Assembly (NCBI GenBank): GCA_037157565.1
Contig: JAZHRO010000063.1
Location: 150,214,501-150,278,500, forward strand
Length of the DNA: 64,000 nucleotides
Reading direction: 5' to 3'
Source of the DNA: Thalassia testudinum
Lineage: Eukaryota > Streptophyta > Magnoliopsida > Alismatales > Hydrocharitaceae
In this document: piece after piece, positions 43,620 through 54,529 of the stretch
How the letters are laid out: each line of letters begins with the position of its first letter
How positions within the stretch are numbered: the stretch's first letter is position 1
Made by a program: the position numbers and the translations under genes
Notes under the pieces: generated by a model
Databases searched by the model: none
Told to the model about the DNA's origin: nothing
Seen by the model: only the letters and a program-made list of their open reading frames with translations

Positions 43620-44520
43620 TTATACCCATTCTTTTGGAAGATCATGTACATTTTGTGTATCTTCCATTTTTGATATATCGATAATGGGGGTATCTTCATC
43701 ATTAGAATTAAAATGATTTGGTTCAGGTTCACCTAAGTTTGTTTTATCAAATGAAACATGCAGGGATTCTTCTATAACCAGAGTCCTTTTATTAAAGACC
43801 CGATAAGCTTTGCTTCTTGTTGAATAGCCAATAAAAATGCCTTCATCACCTTTAGCATCAAACTTATCAAGTCGGTCATGGGTGTTTAATAAATCACATC
43901 GACTTCCAAACACCCTAAAATATTAAATCCTTGGACACTTCTCATAATAAAGCTCATATGGAGTTTTCTTAATAATAGGCCTTAACACAGTTCTATTAAG
44001 AACAAAACATGCCGTATTAATGGTTTCTGCCCAGAAATATTTTTGAAGCCCAGACTGCAGGAGAAAAGTTTGGATGCATTCTTGTTGAGTGTGATTCTTG
44101 TGCTCTACAACACCATTTTGAGATGGTGCCCGTGGAAATGAAAATTCATGGGTTATGCCAGAATTGACACAAAAACTTGAAAATTTTTCATTTTCAAATT
44201 CACCCCCATGATTAGTCCTAAGTCTAAGAATTGAGGATGATTTTTCCTTTTGAAGTGTTCGAGCAAGACTTAAGAAGGAATCAAATGAGTCATCCTTATT
44301 TTTCAAGAAGATGACCCAAGTGAACCTAGAGAAGTCATTAACAATAACTAGGCAAAATTTTGATTCATTTAGACTCTCGAATCGTGTTGGTCCAAATAGA
44401 TCAAGGTGTAACAACTCTAAAGGTCGTGTTGTTGAAACTAAGTCTTTAGGTTTAAAAGAAGCCTTGTGTATTTTTCCAAGTTCACAAGACTTACACAAAG
44501 CATCATTTTTATAACTTAGT
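43620..44520 (-). pseudogene. pol: SIRE-1 integrase
   Basis: CKSCELGKIHKASF is the end of the zinc finger. The catalytic core shows LLHLDLFGP (first Asp). LRTNHGGEF has Asn in place of the expected second catalytic Asp (LRSDHGGEF-type in relatives), a G-to-A change. QNGVVEHKNHT keeps the Glu. The C-terminal part, in a new frame from 43913, reads FGSRCDLLNTHDRLDKFDAK and IFIGYSTRSKAYRVFNK. The first half of the zinc finger upstream (44521-44770) is decayed. Confidence 0.9.
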
Positions 44521-44774
44521 TTGGGTAGGCGCCTTACTAACTCATTTTTTATTAACCTATTAAGATGTTTTTAATTAATGTGACCTAGCTTACGGTGCCA
44601 AAAATCTACTTCAACATGGGAGGCAAGCAGACATTTTACAAATTTCTCCTGTGAGAAATGAAGAGCATAGATATTTTCATATCTAAAGCCTTCAATTAAA
44701 ATCGTATTTGTTCCTTCTTTTAATATTTTAAATCCAACTTTAGTAAACAAAACATCGCTTCCATTATCACATAT

Positions 44775-45008
44775 TTAACTAACAATAAGCAAGTTATGTT
44801 TTAAGTTTTCTACTAAAATAACATTACGTACCTGCTTAGAAGAATTACCTATTGTACCTTCTCCAATAATGCGGCAACATTTGTTGCCGCCCAACTTGAC
44901 GTGTCCTCCATCTTCGATTCTGGTCCACTTGATAAAGAGGTCGGAGTGTCCTGTCATGTGTTTGGAACATGCACTATCTAGGATCCATTTGTCCTTCTTA
45001 TCCTGCAA
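44775..45008 (-). pseudogene. SIRE-1 protease
   Basis: The active-site block WILDSACSKHMTG is followed by VKLGGNKCCRIIGEGTIG and NVILVENLKHNLLIVS, typical of copia proteases upstream of integrase. The frame is closed by stops on both sides. Confidence 0.85.
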
Positions 45009-45036
45009 AATAGTTTATTAAATCTATTTTAGGTAC

Positions 45037-46547
45037 CTATTTTCTTTTGGGTCCTCGATGGTTAGTACCCTTCAAATCCTGAGGTTTATAGATTACCTTA
45101 GTGTTAGATCCATAATTCTTAAGATTCTTGACCTTTTGATAAATCCATGCATGTCTAGGTGCATGTGATTTATTTTGTGCGTTCTTTTTATTATTGAACT
45201 TGGCTTTTAAATTTTTACAAAATTCTGTATTCAGCTTAGTTGTTTTTAGATTATTCAAAGTGCCCTCAAAGTGTTCATAAATATCTTCTAATTCTACTAT
45301 TCTTGCATGTAATTGATTGTTAGTTCCTTTTGACATTTCTAATTCTATTTCTAAACAAGATTTTTCTATTTCTAGAGTTTTATAACTATCATGCAAGGCC
45401 TTATTTTCTTTTTTAATCAACCTAGCTTAGTGATACAAATCTTCATATGCTTGTAATAACTCACTAAAAGTAACTTCAGAATCTACCTCATTTTCTGAGC
45501 TATCGTTGTTCGCCATTAAACAAGATGTGCAACTTCCATTTCTTTAGATTCTTAGGAAGATTATTCCATGCCAGAATCACTATCATCCCAAGTCACCTTG
45601 TATGCCTTTCTTGAAATCTTTTTCTTCTTCTAATCGAGTTCTTTGTCCTTCTTCTTTTCTTCCTTCTTTTTCTTGATCATTGGACAATCTTTTCGTATGT
45701 GCCCCTTCTTCTTGCACTCAAAATAAATATTATCATTTGTAAATTTATTGATTCTTTTACCTTGTTTTTGGATGAATCTTCTGAATCTTCTGAATCTTCT
45801 CAATAGAAGAGCAAACTCCTCTTCTTTGACAGAGTTGGAATTGTCAAAGTTCGACTCCTCCTTTATAGCTTTGAAAGCAAGCTACTTCTTTCCTACAGAT
45901 TTTTCTCTATTCTTCTTCATATTCTCCAATTGGACTTCATACACCATGAGGCTTCCAATCAAGTCATCCAAGGAGAAAGTCGAGAGGTCCTTCGCCTCTT
46001 GGATGGCTGTAGACTTTGGAGACCAATTGCTTGTAAGGGATCTCAAGATCTTCCTTACAAGCTACTCCTTCTTCAGCTTGACTCCAAGGTTCTTCATTGG
46101 ATTCACGATCTCTCCAAATCTTGTGTATATCTCTTTGATTGTTTCACCTTTTTGCATCCTAAAATAATAATAGCTTTCTGTTAGAATAGAAATATGTGTT
46201 TATTTGACCTTACTTGTATTTTCATAGGTGACTTCTAGCATGTTCCATATCTCGTATGCAGACTCGCATGTGGAGATATGGCTAAATTCTTCCCTTGATA
46301 ACTCACAATAGAGTGCATTTATTGCTTTTGCATTTCCCACGATCTTTTTCTTTTGGTCCACAGTCCAAACAACACCTTCCTGTGGCTCCGGATCCATGTA
46401 CTTCTCTTGAATGAGAGTCCACGAGTCCTCATCCATGGCCTTGAGGAAGATTTGCATCCTCCTCTTCCAGTATCCATAGTACATCCCATCAAAGTATGGA
46501 GGACATGTGGATGATTGACATTCGGTGGGCTTGACTTATGATGCCAT
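45037..46547 (-). pseudogene. gag: SIRE-1 gag
   Basis: The start is MAS then a stop at 46547; the intact-looking part begins YYGYWKRRMQIFLKAMDED near 46480. Gag words include YEIWNMLEVTYE. A decayed CCHC knuckle (YFECKKKGHIRKDC, near 45700, first Cys changed to Tyr by G-to-A) lies after several frameshifts. A coiled-coil-like stretch (KALHDSYKTLEIEKSCLEIE) at 45037-45420 precedes protease. Confidence 0.8.
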
Positions 46548-46581
46548 TGCGAGAGAGAAAGATTACTTCTTCTATTCGCGA

Positions 46582-46596
46582 CCTGCTCTGATATCA
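46582..46596 (-). other. SIRE-1 primer binding site (tRNA-iMet type)
   Basis: The minus strand reads TGATATCAGAGCAGG two bases after the LTR. The expected tRNA-iMet site is TGGTATCAGAGCAGG, so one G-to-A change is present. Confidence 0.88.
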
Positions 46597-46598
46597 CC

Positions 46599-47953
46599 TG
46601 TAGGATCTGTAATGCACAAGCGCACTAGAAGGGGAGATGAATAGTGTGGTAGATAAAAAATTGCAAAAATAACAAACCACAAAAACACACAAGATGTATA
46701 GTGGTTCCCCTCACTTGGGTACTCCACTACTTAAATCTCCCGACTTAAGATTTTTAACATGATTCCCTCAACCCGGAGGGAATCAATTTACTAATGACCT
46801 GAGGTAATTAACAGGTTACCTCAACCCAATTATAAGATATCAAAAATAAATAAAGATACAGGTGTAAGCAAGATGCAAATAAAAGCTTACAATAAATTCC
46901 TAAGTCTCCAACAAGTATATTGCTTAATATGAGCATATAAATTAATCAAACGAGAATACTAAGAGGTAAATGAACGATTGAACAATGAATAACATGATCG
47001 CCTTTGATGACTTGTTGCAAATGGAGAGAGGCCATGAGAGGAATGCAACAAATCAAGCTCCCTTGCAACTAGAAAAATTGAGAATTGGAGGTGCAAGCAA
47101 AGATAGTATTTTTGTCTTCCTAGTTGTGTGCAAAAGGCACTCAAAGAATGCTTATATAAGCCACTAAACACCTCTCCTATGAATACTAGCCGTTAGGGGC
47201 AATTTGGGAAGATTAGAGATAGATTTCATTGCAAAATAGCCGTTCAAACTGGTCACAACAGTTAGTTGGTATCGATACTAAGCTTTTGGTACCTGTGCTG
47301 ACTGCCTGCAGTCAGCCCAACTAAGTCACTAGGTACCGGTACTCATGATGAGTACTGATACTTGTGACTCACAGATTTGGGTCCTGTAACCTACATGTAC
47401 CGGTACTGGTGATTAGTATCGGTACTTGTAAGGTCCAGGCAAAACCAAGTGCACAAACTATAACCACTTATTATCGATACTCACGATGAGTACTAGTACT
47501 TGTTTACAGTTTGGGACTTAGGTCCAAACCTGTGCCTAGCATGTACTGGTACTTATAACCAGTATAGGTACTTGCTACAAGTACCTAATATTATAAGTGT
47601 AAGTCAATTTTATAGTTATCCCATCTACTCTATACGACTTTATTTTGAAAGAATCGAATTTGAGTTTTGAAATGAATGAATGAATGATATTTTGAACCCT
47701 AATTATCTCTACTTTGATTTTAACTCCTAGATTATGTTTGACTTGTTAGAAGACATACAAAGATTCTAAAATATAATGAATACAGCAAAAGCTATAATCT
47801 TCTTCCTTCATATGCTGTCCTGTTCCATCAATGCTATCTTTTTGCATGCATCCATATATTCTTTTATCCTGTAATACTTCATAAACACATTAGATTTTAA
47901 AATGGTTTTGTTAACACCAAAACACAGAAGAGAGGTGGAACTAGGTTCCAACA
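46599..47953 (-). repeat. SIRE-1 5' LTR (right copy)
   Basis: The minus strand runs from TGTTGGAACC (47953) to TCCTACA (46599). It has the same TATA box and palindrome array as the left copy. Sequence after 47953 (AAAGT) is the target duplication in Ath-3. Confidence 0.95.
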
Positions 47954-47956
47954 AAA

Positions 47957-47972
47957 GTTAGCCATGACGGCA
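47957..47972 (+). promoter_or_regulatory. Ath-3 terminal polypurine tract (decayed)
   Basis: GTTAGCCATGACGGCA is the 16-base tract that followed the stem at 27292-27313 before SIRE-1 entered. The G-run of the other elements has been broken (GACGGC). Confidence 0.75.
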
Positions 47973-50573
47973 TGATGATAATGTCATCATCATCCATATC
48001 CAGCTTTAATTAGTCATAATCAATAGATAAATGCTCCTGCATAACCGCCAAAGGGCCTTAATTCATTGCATATCCATTTTGAGAGATAAACTTGAAAATA
48101 GGGGGTAAATCTACAGTTTTAATAGTATATCCTAATTGCAAAGCAATCACGGGGTTTCTCAAGGGTTAATTATTAAAGGTCAATTAGTAATAAATGCGTA
48201 ATAAGTGGGTTCATACGGACAAAAATGGGTTTTCACATGTTTTGAGAATTAAATGACATCTGAAACCCTAAAAATTGACCTACTTAATTAACTAAGGTTC
48301 TGGTCAGGATAAAATTCACCTAAACCATCTAAAAATCATAGAAAAATATTCTCTAAGGTTTTATATGCTTGATTTGACTATGGGAACCCATTTTGACCTA
48401 AAACAGAGTCTTAGATAGATAGTTGTCCTAATTTGGGATTCTGCATAATTTACCCAATCAAACTTGGTAAAAACCTAAATCCAACTTCACCATCAGATTC
48501 CTTGGGTCCAAATTAGGTTTGTACCAAAATTTGGGCCCAATTAGAGATCACCTTGATGTAGTTTACATTTGAGTCCTGTCTGACTCATTTCTCTCACGCA
48601 CATGCCCCTAACTTTTGAATTCTTTGCAAAGAGCCCCCCAAATGCTTCATCTTCTTTGCATGTAGGTCCTTCCTGCCATGTCCATGTGAACCCACCTAGA
48701 GCTGAACTTCAATTAGGAAGATCTCCTTGATTACATGGAGAAACCCTTCCAAAATTGGAAGGGAGACTCTTGAGGAGATCCCCTTCCATCTGAGCTCTTC
48801 CACGACCTTCCTAATTCATCCAAGTGTTCATGAGAACTCTTGGAAGTCCTAAACCTATTTCCTGATTTGTTAAGCTCTCAAGCTTGGTTTCCAAGCTTGA
48901 AGCTCGACCAAATGGCCTATAAAAGACCCTTGTGCACAACCTTCTCTCCTTAGCTTGTTTTAGACCAGATTCCTCCCTTCTTCCCCTCTCTCTGGCCAAA
49001 ATCTCCGCAAGGTCCAGCAAGCTTCTCCATCCTCCTTCCTTGTCCACCTTCACGGACAATAGCAGGTGGATTTGCCTTCCTTATCTTCTTCCGCATCTTG
49101 TGGTACCAGTAGACGTCGCCTACTCCCTTCCTCGCTGTTCGCCCACAGGAGATCCCTTCATCCCTGCCGCCAGCCAATCAAAGTCGGTCCCCTTTCCTCC
49201 CTTTCATCCAATTAAATTAGGTCAATTAGGTTTATTTAGGCCCCTAGATTCTTTTCTCCTCCTCAAAACTCTCAATCAACCCTCGACCTACATGCTCACC
49301 GTCATCTCCCTCCCCTCCAACCACCACTCCGGCGAGGCCCATCTCACACCACAAGCCACCAATTGGCTTGCCATCTACCCTACAACCTTCGCCACATCAC
49401 CACGACCAAAACCCCTCTCCTACCTCACTGTTCCATCAACCTAAACTCCCCATCGAACAACGCCACATTCTCTGGCCTTCTTCGCATCCGCTACACCCAT
49501 ACATGCTCTCTCGCCGCACGCTACCACCACCGCCGCCTTCACCGCACTCGCGCACTTCACCTAAACTTTTTTGACAAGGCCACAAGGCTGTGTTCTCTTT
49601 TTCAGGTACACCACAGGTCACCGTTGTTGATAGAGCTCCTTCATGCGAGCTCGAAGTTGTGTTCTTGCTACATCAGGTCCAGGTCATACCTCCAGGCGAT
49701 GCGAAATCAACCCAGGAGCACTTCTAGGCTTTGAATTGGGATCTTCAAGCGCTCCTTCACCGTCAATCGGATGAATCATGCGCCTACTGTTCGTGCAAAG
49801 AAAGGAAGACCAGATAGTCCCACATCGAAAGTGGGAGAGCTCGTGAGGGCATATAAGTTGTTTTCATGTTCATACCCCTCCACCCAAGAGCGTGGGGGTC
49901 AGGTCCCCATATGACCACTGTGCACCCTTACCTGCTACACCACACTAGTGGGTCTGGACCTCTGACCTTTTACCTGGTTACCCGGTATTGTTTATCTGGG
50001 TCTGAGCTGAGAGAGGGAAGAGAAGGAAAGAGACAGAGAAGGGGGGTTTTGCCCTCGCTGTGCCCCCTCTACACTTAGTTGCTGGGAGGCTCTTCGTACC
50101 TCTATGTTATGCCTCTTCTTGAGGCTTGAAGAGAAGAAGAGAGGACCTTGAGCCTATATTGGTTAAGGCATCTGAGCACCTTATCTGTCATCTGATTTCA
50201 TTGGTTCTGTGTTCCTATGGCTATATTAGTTGCCTACTGACATGGAATAAGTGGATGATCATTACTTTTCAGTTATTTATGAATTATTGTGAGCATAATT
50301 ATAGGGGTAATTGGTGATTGAAATCACCATTTTACCCCATTCTTTTTGCACCTTGACATTGATTTTCATATATATATATATATATATATCATTCTTACTT
50401 GCTCATATTTGTGGTGATATTATAATCTTTGAGACTAATTGCAACACTTTCTCCCTACGTTCGACCTCAGATTTTCTTGACGATCTTTCGAGTTATAAAT
50501 ATTATTTGTTTTCATGTGATTTCAACCTATACTGCAACACATCTTTTAAAACATCGATATCGTGCGTTAAACA
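47973..50573 (+). repeat. Ath-3 3' LTR (2601 bp)
   Basis: It starts TGATGATAATG and ends CGTTAAACA. The U3 start is related to the Ath-2 LTR (GAACCCATTTTGACC near 48389). TATAAAAG is at 48918-48925. A pyrimidine-rich stretch spans 48950-49560, the snRNA-type module 49816-50050, and an AT repeat lies near 50370-50390. After 50573 the sequence is Ath-4 internal DNA. Confidence 0.9.
49816..50050 (+). promoter_or_regulatory. snRNA-type promoter module in Ath-3 3' LTR (best copy)
   Basis: AGTCCCACATCG at 49816-49827 is an exact match to the plant snRNA upstream element RTCCCACATCG. ATATAAG at 49851-49857 follows after 23 nt. TCCCAC and GTGGGA also form a 6-bp stem around ATCGAAA. Downstream are GTGGGTCTGGACC (about 49950), TTACCCGGT and a purine run ending GGGGTTTTGCCCTC near 50045. 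The T-run could end a Pol III transcript of roughly 170 nt. Transcription is not shown. Confidence 0.5.
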
Positions 50574-52500
50574 ACCACCATGTTTTGATAATGAATTGGA
50601 CATTGAATAAACTGATAACCATACATTGTCCACCTGTGATCTTATTAATAGGGTTCCTACCTTCAACACAGATCCATTTTCTTTTGAGGACCCCTACTTT
50701 GATTTGGTTGAATCGTTAGTCAAACCTTGGATTCGCATTTCCACATCTATTTGAGCCATAAAGCATCTGGTGGGCTCCACACCAATTGATTCACATCCCT
50801 CAACCCACCAGACTTATTGGGTTTAGTCTGCATCATTAGCCAATTGATTTGAACAAGCACCTGGTTGGACCAACCAGACTACTCATCAAGGTGCTTATTC
50901 TACAAAATTCCTCCAATCTAAGTAGCCCTTCTCCTTGGCCATCTTATGCTCGGCTGAAGGGATCAAATTTAACGCTTAACAGGAGGTAACCCGTCATTCT
51001 AAAAACCCAAGACCCTTTTGATCATCTTTCTGAGCTACATTCTATCACACCTTAGGGTTCAACTTTAGAATAGCCAACTCCACCTTTGATACTTATTTTA
51101 GACCCTGAAATTATTTGCAACAGTCATCCCGATTAGTTCACCCACCCTTTGACAATGTTCTAACCTTTGAACTAAGCTGAATACGTACCCACCTGGTTTA
51201 CAATGTGGACATTTTAAAACTTAGGCAAGGGGGGTATTGAAGTGCAAAACAAATGGGAAATTCAATTCTCTAGAGGGTTCTCACAAAAAAAAAATGGAGA
51301 AAGGGGAGGAAAAGTTTGAGAATTTACTGAAAAATCTTACTTGAGGAGGGAAAGAGGAGGAAATGCAAAAAAAAGTCAAAGGGGCAAAATTCAGAAAAAA
51401 ATTGATAGTCTTAGTAATTGATTATGGATCTTACTTAAGTTCTAGACCAAATCTAAACGAAGATTAAGTCTTAAAGTGCTAAAGATAAGGAGATAAGTAA
51501 GTGTATCGACCTTAGGCCTCTTGGGCTTACTTTAGGGCTTAGACACTCGCGTATTTGTTAAGATACGAATTAATCTTCAAGAAGTTGAGGAAAGTGCAAA
51601 GCTGATGTATTAAGTCTAAGGCTTAGGGATTACTCGGCCCCATTGCCTGCCATTTGGTTTATGGGACTTGGTAAACTAGGCACTCAAAAAGCACACACTA
51701 GTCTGGTTTAGTGCAGTTAAAAAAATACAATGCGAAAAGTGTTTTGTTCTAAAAAGGGTTTTCTTGAAGATCTGGCTTAGGAGTAACTGAAATACACAAG
51801 TTGATTGCACAAGTTCCTGGCACAGAGAGGTGGAATGAGAAATACTCCCCTCAAAGATGCGTAATAACATATTGTCTCCTCGATGCTTGTCTCCTAAGGT
51901 ATCTAAATATCCTACCAAGGGCATGTAAGGACCTTATGCTAGTTCAGGTGCCATGGGTGGGATTATCCCGAAATGTTGATTGCCAGGGCCTAAATTTAGC
52001 TACAGAACACTATGGGTGGCACTATTCTGAAGTGTGAAAGCTAGGGTTCTGGGGGTTCCCATGGGTGGTGCTATCCCGAAGCATCGAAAGCCAGGGACCC
52101 TTCGAGGATTGATGGTGGCGACAAGGAATCCGATACAGACAGTGTTTAGGGCCAATCCAATGTTGAATTTAGGGGATGTAAAAAGAAAAGAGAGAACTCT
52201 CAAAATAGGTATCCCTCTCTATCTTTCATATCAAAAATGCACTGGAAAACTGAACCTTGTCTTGCTATAAATATGCACGGGTGCTTTAATTGTTGGGATC
52301 AACGAATCTCTAGGCAATTTTTGAGGGCCTTAAACCTGCATGGCAGACATAAGACTGAGGCTGGTCAGGTTTGGATCATGGCTGATACTTGAGTCCCTCT
52401 AGGCCTATTGTTGGTATTCTGATCTAACTTCTATAGAGTAGCACAAACAAGCATCTAAACATAAAAATTGTAGTCTAGAGATCTAGTTCTTTCCATAAGA
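50574..52500 (+). other. Ath-4 end of acidic gene and 3' non-coding region
   Basis: The first 180 bases match the end of the Ath-3 acidic frame. Then follow GCTTAACAGGAGGTAACCCG near 50972, the central tract (GTGGACATT..TTAGGCAAGGGGGGTATTG, 51205-51237) and three CCATGG/CCAGG units at about 51950-52100. No other gene is seen. Confidence 0.78.
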
Positions 52501-52537
52501 TTTTGCTAGGAACTAGCAAAAGTTAGTCATCGGGGTA
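52501..52537 (+). promoter_or_regulatory. Ath-4 stem-loop and terminal polypurine tract
   Basis: TTTTGCTAG (52501-52509), GAA and CTAGCAAAA (52513-52521) form a perfect 9-bp stem. The 16-base tract GTTAGTCATCGGGGTA abuts the LTR start TGATGGTAATG. Confidence 0.88.
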
Positions 52538-52985
52538 TGATGGTAATGCGATCATTCATCATAACTAACTTGAATTAGTTAGAATCAAGCGATAAATGCT
52601 CCTAAATGATCATCTAAGGACCATTATTCCACTTTGATTTGATTTAAGAAGAAGACAAGAAAATAGGGTTAATTCTATTGTTTTAATAGCACATCACAAA
52701 TGCAAATTAACCATGGGGTCACTCAAGGGTTGATTAAATCTCAAATGAACATTAAAGACCAAGAAGTGGGCTTACACTGACTGAATCAGAGTTTCAAGCA
52801 TTTTGAGGACTAGAACAAGACTGAAAACCCTAATTATCAGCCGCACTTTAATTGAAAAGGTTCTGGTTAGGATAAAATTAATCTAAACATCCAAAAAATC
52901 ATTGGAAAATATTCTAAGAGGTTTGGTAACTTTACTTTGACCATTTGAACCCATTTTGACCTAGAACAAAGATTTAAATGGGAAT
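52538..52985 (+). repeat. Ath-4 3' LTR, first 450 bp
   Basis: It aligns with the Ath-3 LTR from 47973 (for example GAACCCATTTTGACCTA near 52947) and diverges at about 52975-52990, where LINE-1 begins. The exact junction is uncertain. Confidence 0.8.
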
Positions 52986-53047
52986 TTGCTGACAGGCAAT
53001 GGGCAACTTGAGATTAGAAAGGAAAAATGGAGAGAGGATGAGAGAGA

Positions 53048-54330
53048 GTGTGGCGACGGGTGATGGGAGAAGAAGATGAGGGAGCGGCTATGGTTGGGGA
53101 TGAAGGTAATTGGAAAACATGGAGACCAAGAAATTGGAGGAGGGAGAGGGGATGGCAGTCGTATGAAGGTAGGGCAACCAGATTCTTTCCAAGAGGGGCT
53201 GGAGGAGGTCCAACGGAGAGGTTCTTTGCTATAGATGCGGACGAAGAGGGCATATGGCTGCAGTGTGTAGAAATCCCCTCGTCTGTTTAGCATGTGTGGG
53301 AGATGGTCACAAGCGTGATTCGTGCACAAGGGTGAGGCTGCAACGCACAAAGAAGAACCCTCTGTGCCTAAAATAGGAGGTATTGAAGGAGCCTTGGCTA
53401 CCCCCGCCGCCGATGCTAGGTGGTCACACGATTGATGTGGAGATTCCATTCTTAGAGGATATTATCTCTGCAGAGATTATGCTGAGGGGCGCTCTGATCG
53501 GTGAAGTCATGAATGGCAATCCATCTATTGAGAGGTTTCATCAACTGGTGAGTTCCCTAACCCTTGTGTCATCGGGCTGGAAGGTGGCAGTGCTATCCTA
53601 GACTTGCTTTCTTATTTTTTGTCTGGGGATGATAGGTGTAGAAAGGCTACGCTTTCACTCAAGTACCTTTGAGAACATCAATGTGTTGTGGAGGCTGGTC
53701 TCGCCCTTTGATGGGGCACTTCTTGAACGGCCCCCTCAGAGAATGGGAACTAGGAGGATGACACTTGAGATCAAAGGATTGCCTCTACATTTGAGATCTA
53801 GAGGGGTGGTTGCCAAGATGGTTGCTGGCTTTGCATCTATTTGTGATGATACTGAAATCACAATTGGGGAAGGTGATGCCCGTTTACTTCGATTTGAGGT
53901 TGAGGTTTTTAGAATTGGGTCACTGCCAGACAAAATCATTCTCAGGTGTGGGGGCTCTTCGTGGCTCATTCGTTTATCAGTGATAGGGCAGGAATTTATG
54001 TTACTGGAACTGGGTCTAGATAAGATGTCTGTTGTTAGATCTGGTGAGGCACAACAGGATGAATTGGAGGGTCATAAGCCCTTAGATGATTCTCTTGAAC
54101 GAAAGAAGAGGAAAGACTGCCACAAGGAAGCCTCAGAGAGGAACCAAGTGACTATTGTTGATGACACTGTCATGGGGAGTGTTAGTCAAACCCTTGTGGA
54201 CTCAGGCAGGGGACTTATGGCTGATGACACTGCCTTAGAGAGGGACTCAGGCAATTCTACTAGTTGTGAGGAGGTAAAGTTGGGCATGGAGATTGTAATC
54301 AGCAGTGGAAGAGTGCCCTTAAGGAAGTGA
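53048..54330 (+). pseudogene. LINE-1 ORF1: two CCHC knuckles then DUF4283-like region
   Basis: An Arg/Gly/Trp-rich start (53048-53220) is out of frame with the rest. From about 53221 one frame gives two perfect CX2CX4HX4C knuckles, CYRCGRRGHMAAVC and CLACVGDGHKRDSC. Then comes a Pro-rich linker, and IEIPFLEDII-like and MTLEIKGLPLHLRS words typical of DUF4283/LINE nucleic-acid-binding proteins. A charged tail (LERKKRKDCHKEASERN) ends at TGA 54328-54330. Stops break the frame near 53368 and 53600. ORF1 proteins bind the LINE RNA. Confidence 0.82.
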
Positions 54331-54529
54331 ATCAAATGTCATTCCCTGCTCCTAATGAGCTGAAATTTGGGAAAGGGACAAACCAAAAGAGGGGGCTTGG
54401 GTGCTCCCCTTACATGCTTAGGAGGTGAAGGAAGGAGAACTTGAGTCCCATAGTGGAGGAAACTGTTGCAAAGTCCATCATGGTTGAATATGTGGATAAT
54501 TTGGCTCAAGGGGGTCAACCACGCAAGGG

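Larger units (their letters stand above)
27316..47953 (-). mobile_element. SIRE-1: SIRE-type Ty1/copia retrotransposon, split by Ath-5
   Basis: LTRs of 1354 and 1355 bp (27316-28669 and 46599-47953) flank, on the minus strand, PBS, gag, protease, integrase, RT, RNase H, an extra downstream frame and a PPT. The target duplication AAAGT is perfect (27311-27315, 47954-47958). Without Ath-5 it is about 9.4 kb. Length, the domain order PR-INT-RT-RH, wording such as PLELLHLDLFGP, and an extra frame in the env position point to the SIRE/Maximus lineage. Stops, frameshifts and an RT deletion make it defective. Confidence 0.95.
21488..50573 (+). mobile_element. Ath-3: pol-less Athila-type element, split by SIRE-1
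   Basis: The visible parts are the right end of the 5' LTR (21488-22733), PBS, leader, an acidic protein frame, a 3' non-coding region, the stem (27292-27313), then SIRE-1. The PPT (47957-47972) and 3' LTR (47973-50573) follow. LTR and 3' region are related to those of Ath-2. There is no RT, RNase H, integrase or protease, so it is non-autonomous and probably used Ath-2-type proteins. After 50573 the sequence is internal DNA of Ath-4, so Ath-3 is nested in that relative. Confidence 0.85.
50574..52985 (+). mobile_element. Ath-4: 3' end of a pol-less Athila-type element
   Basis: The end of the acidic protein gene (ACAGATCCATTTTC near 50667, as in Ath-3 at about 25414), the 3' non-coding region, stem, PPT and the start of a 3' LTR are present. 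The 5' part lies left of the window, beyond Ath-3. The LTR breaks off near 52985 at LINE-1. Confidence 0.85.

Noticed and set aside
47973..52537. Ath-3 and Ath-4 as one LTR-internal-LTR-internal-LTR tandem made by unequal recombination
   Set aside because: Sequence after the Ath-3 3' LTR resumes in the middle of the acidic gene, not at a PBS, which fits nesting better. It cannot be excluded without the left flank.
52961..53449. 162-codon minus-strand frame over LINE-1 ORF1
   Set aside because: It is antisense to the zinc-knuckle ORF1, whose motifs are unambiguous on the plus strand.
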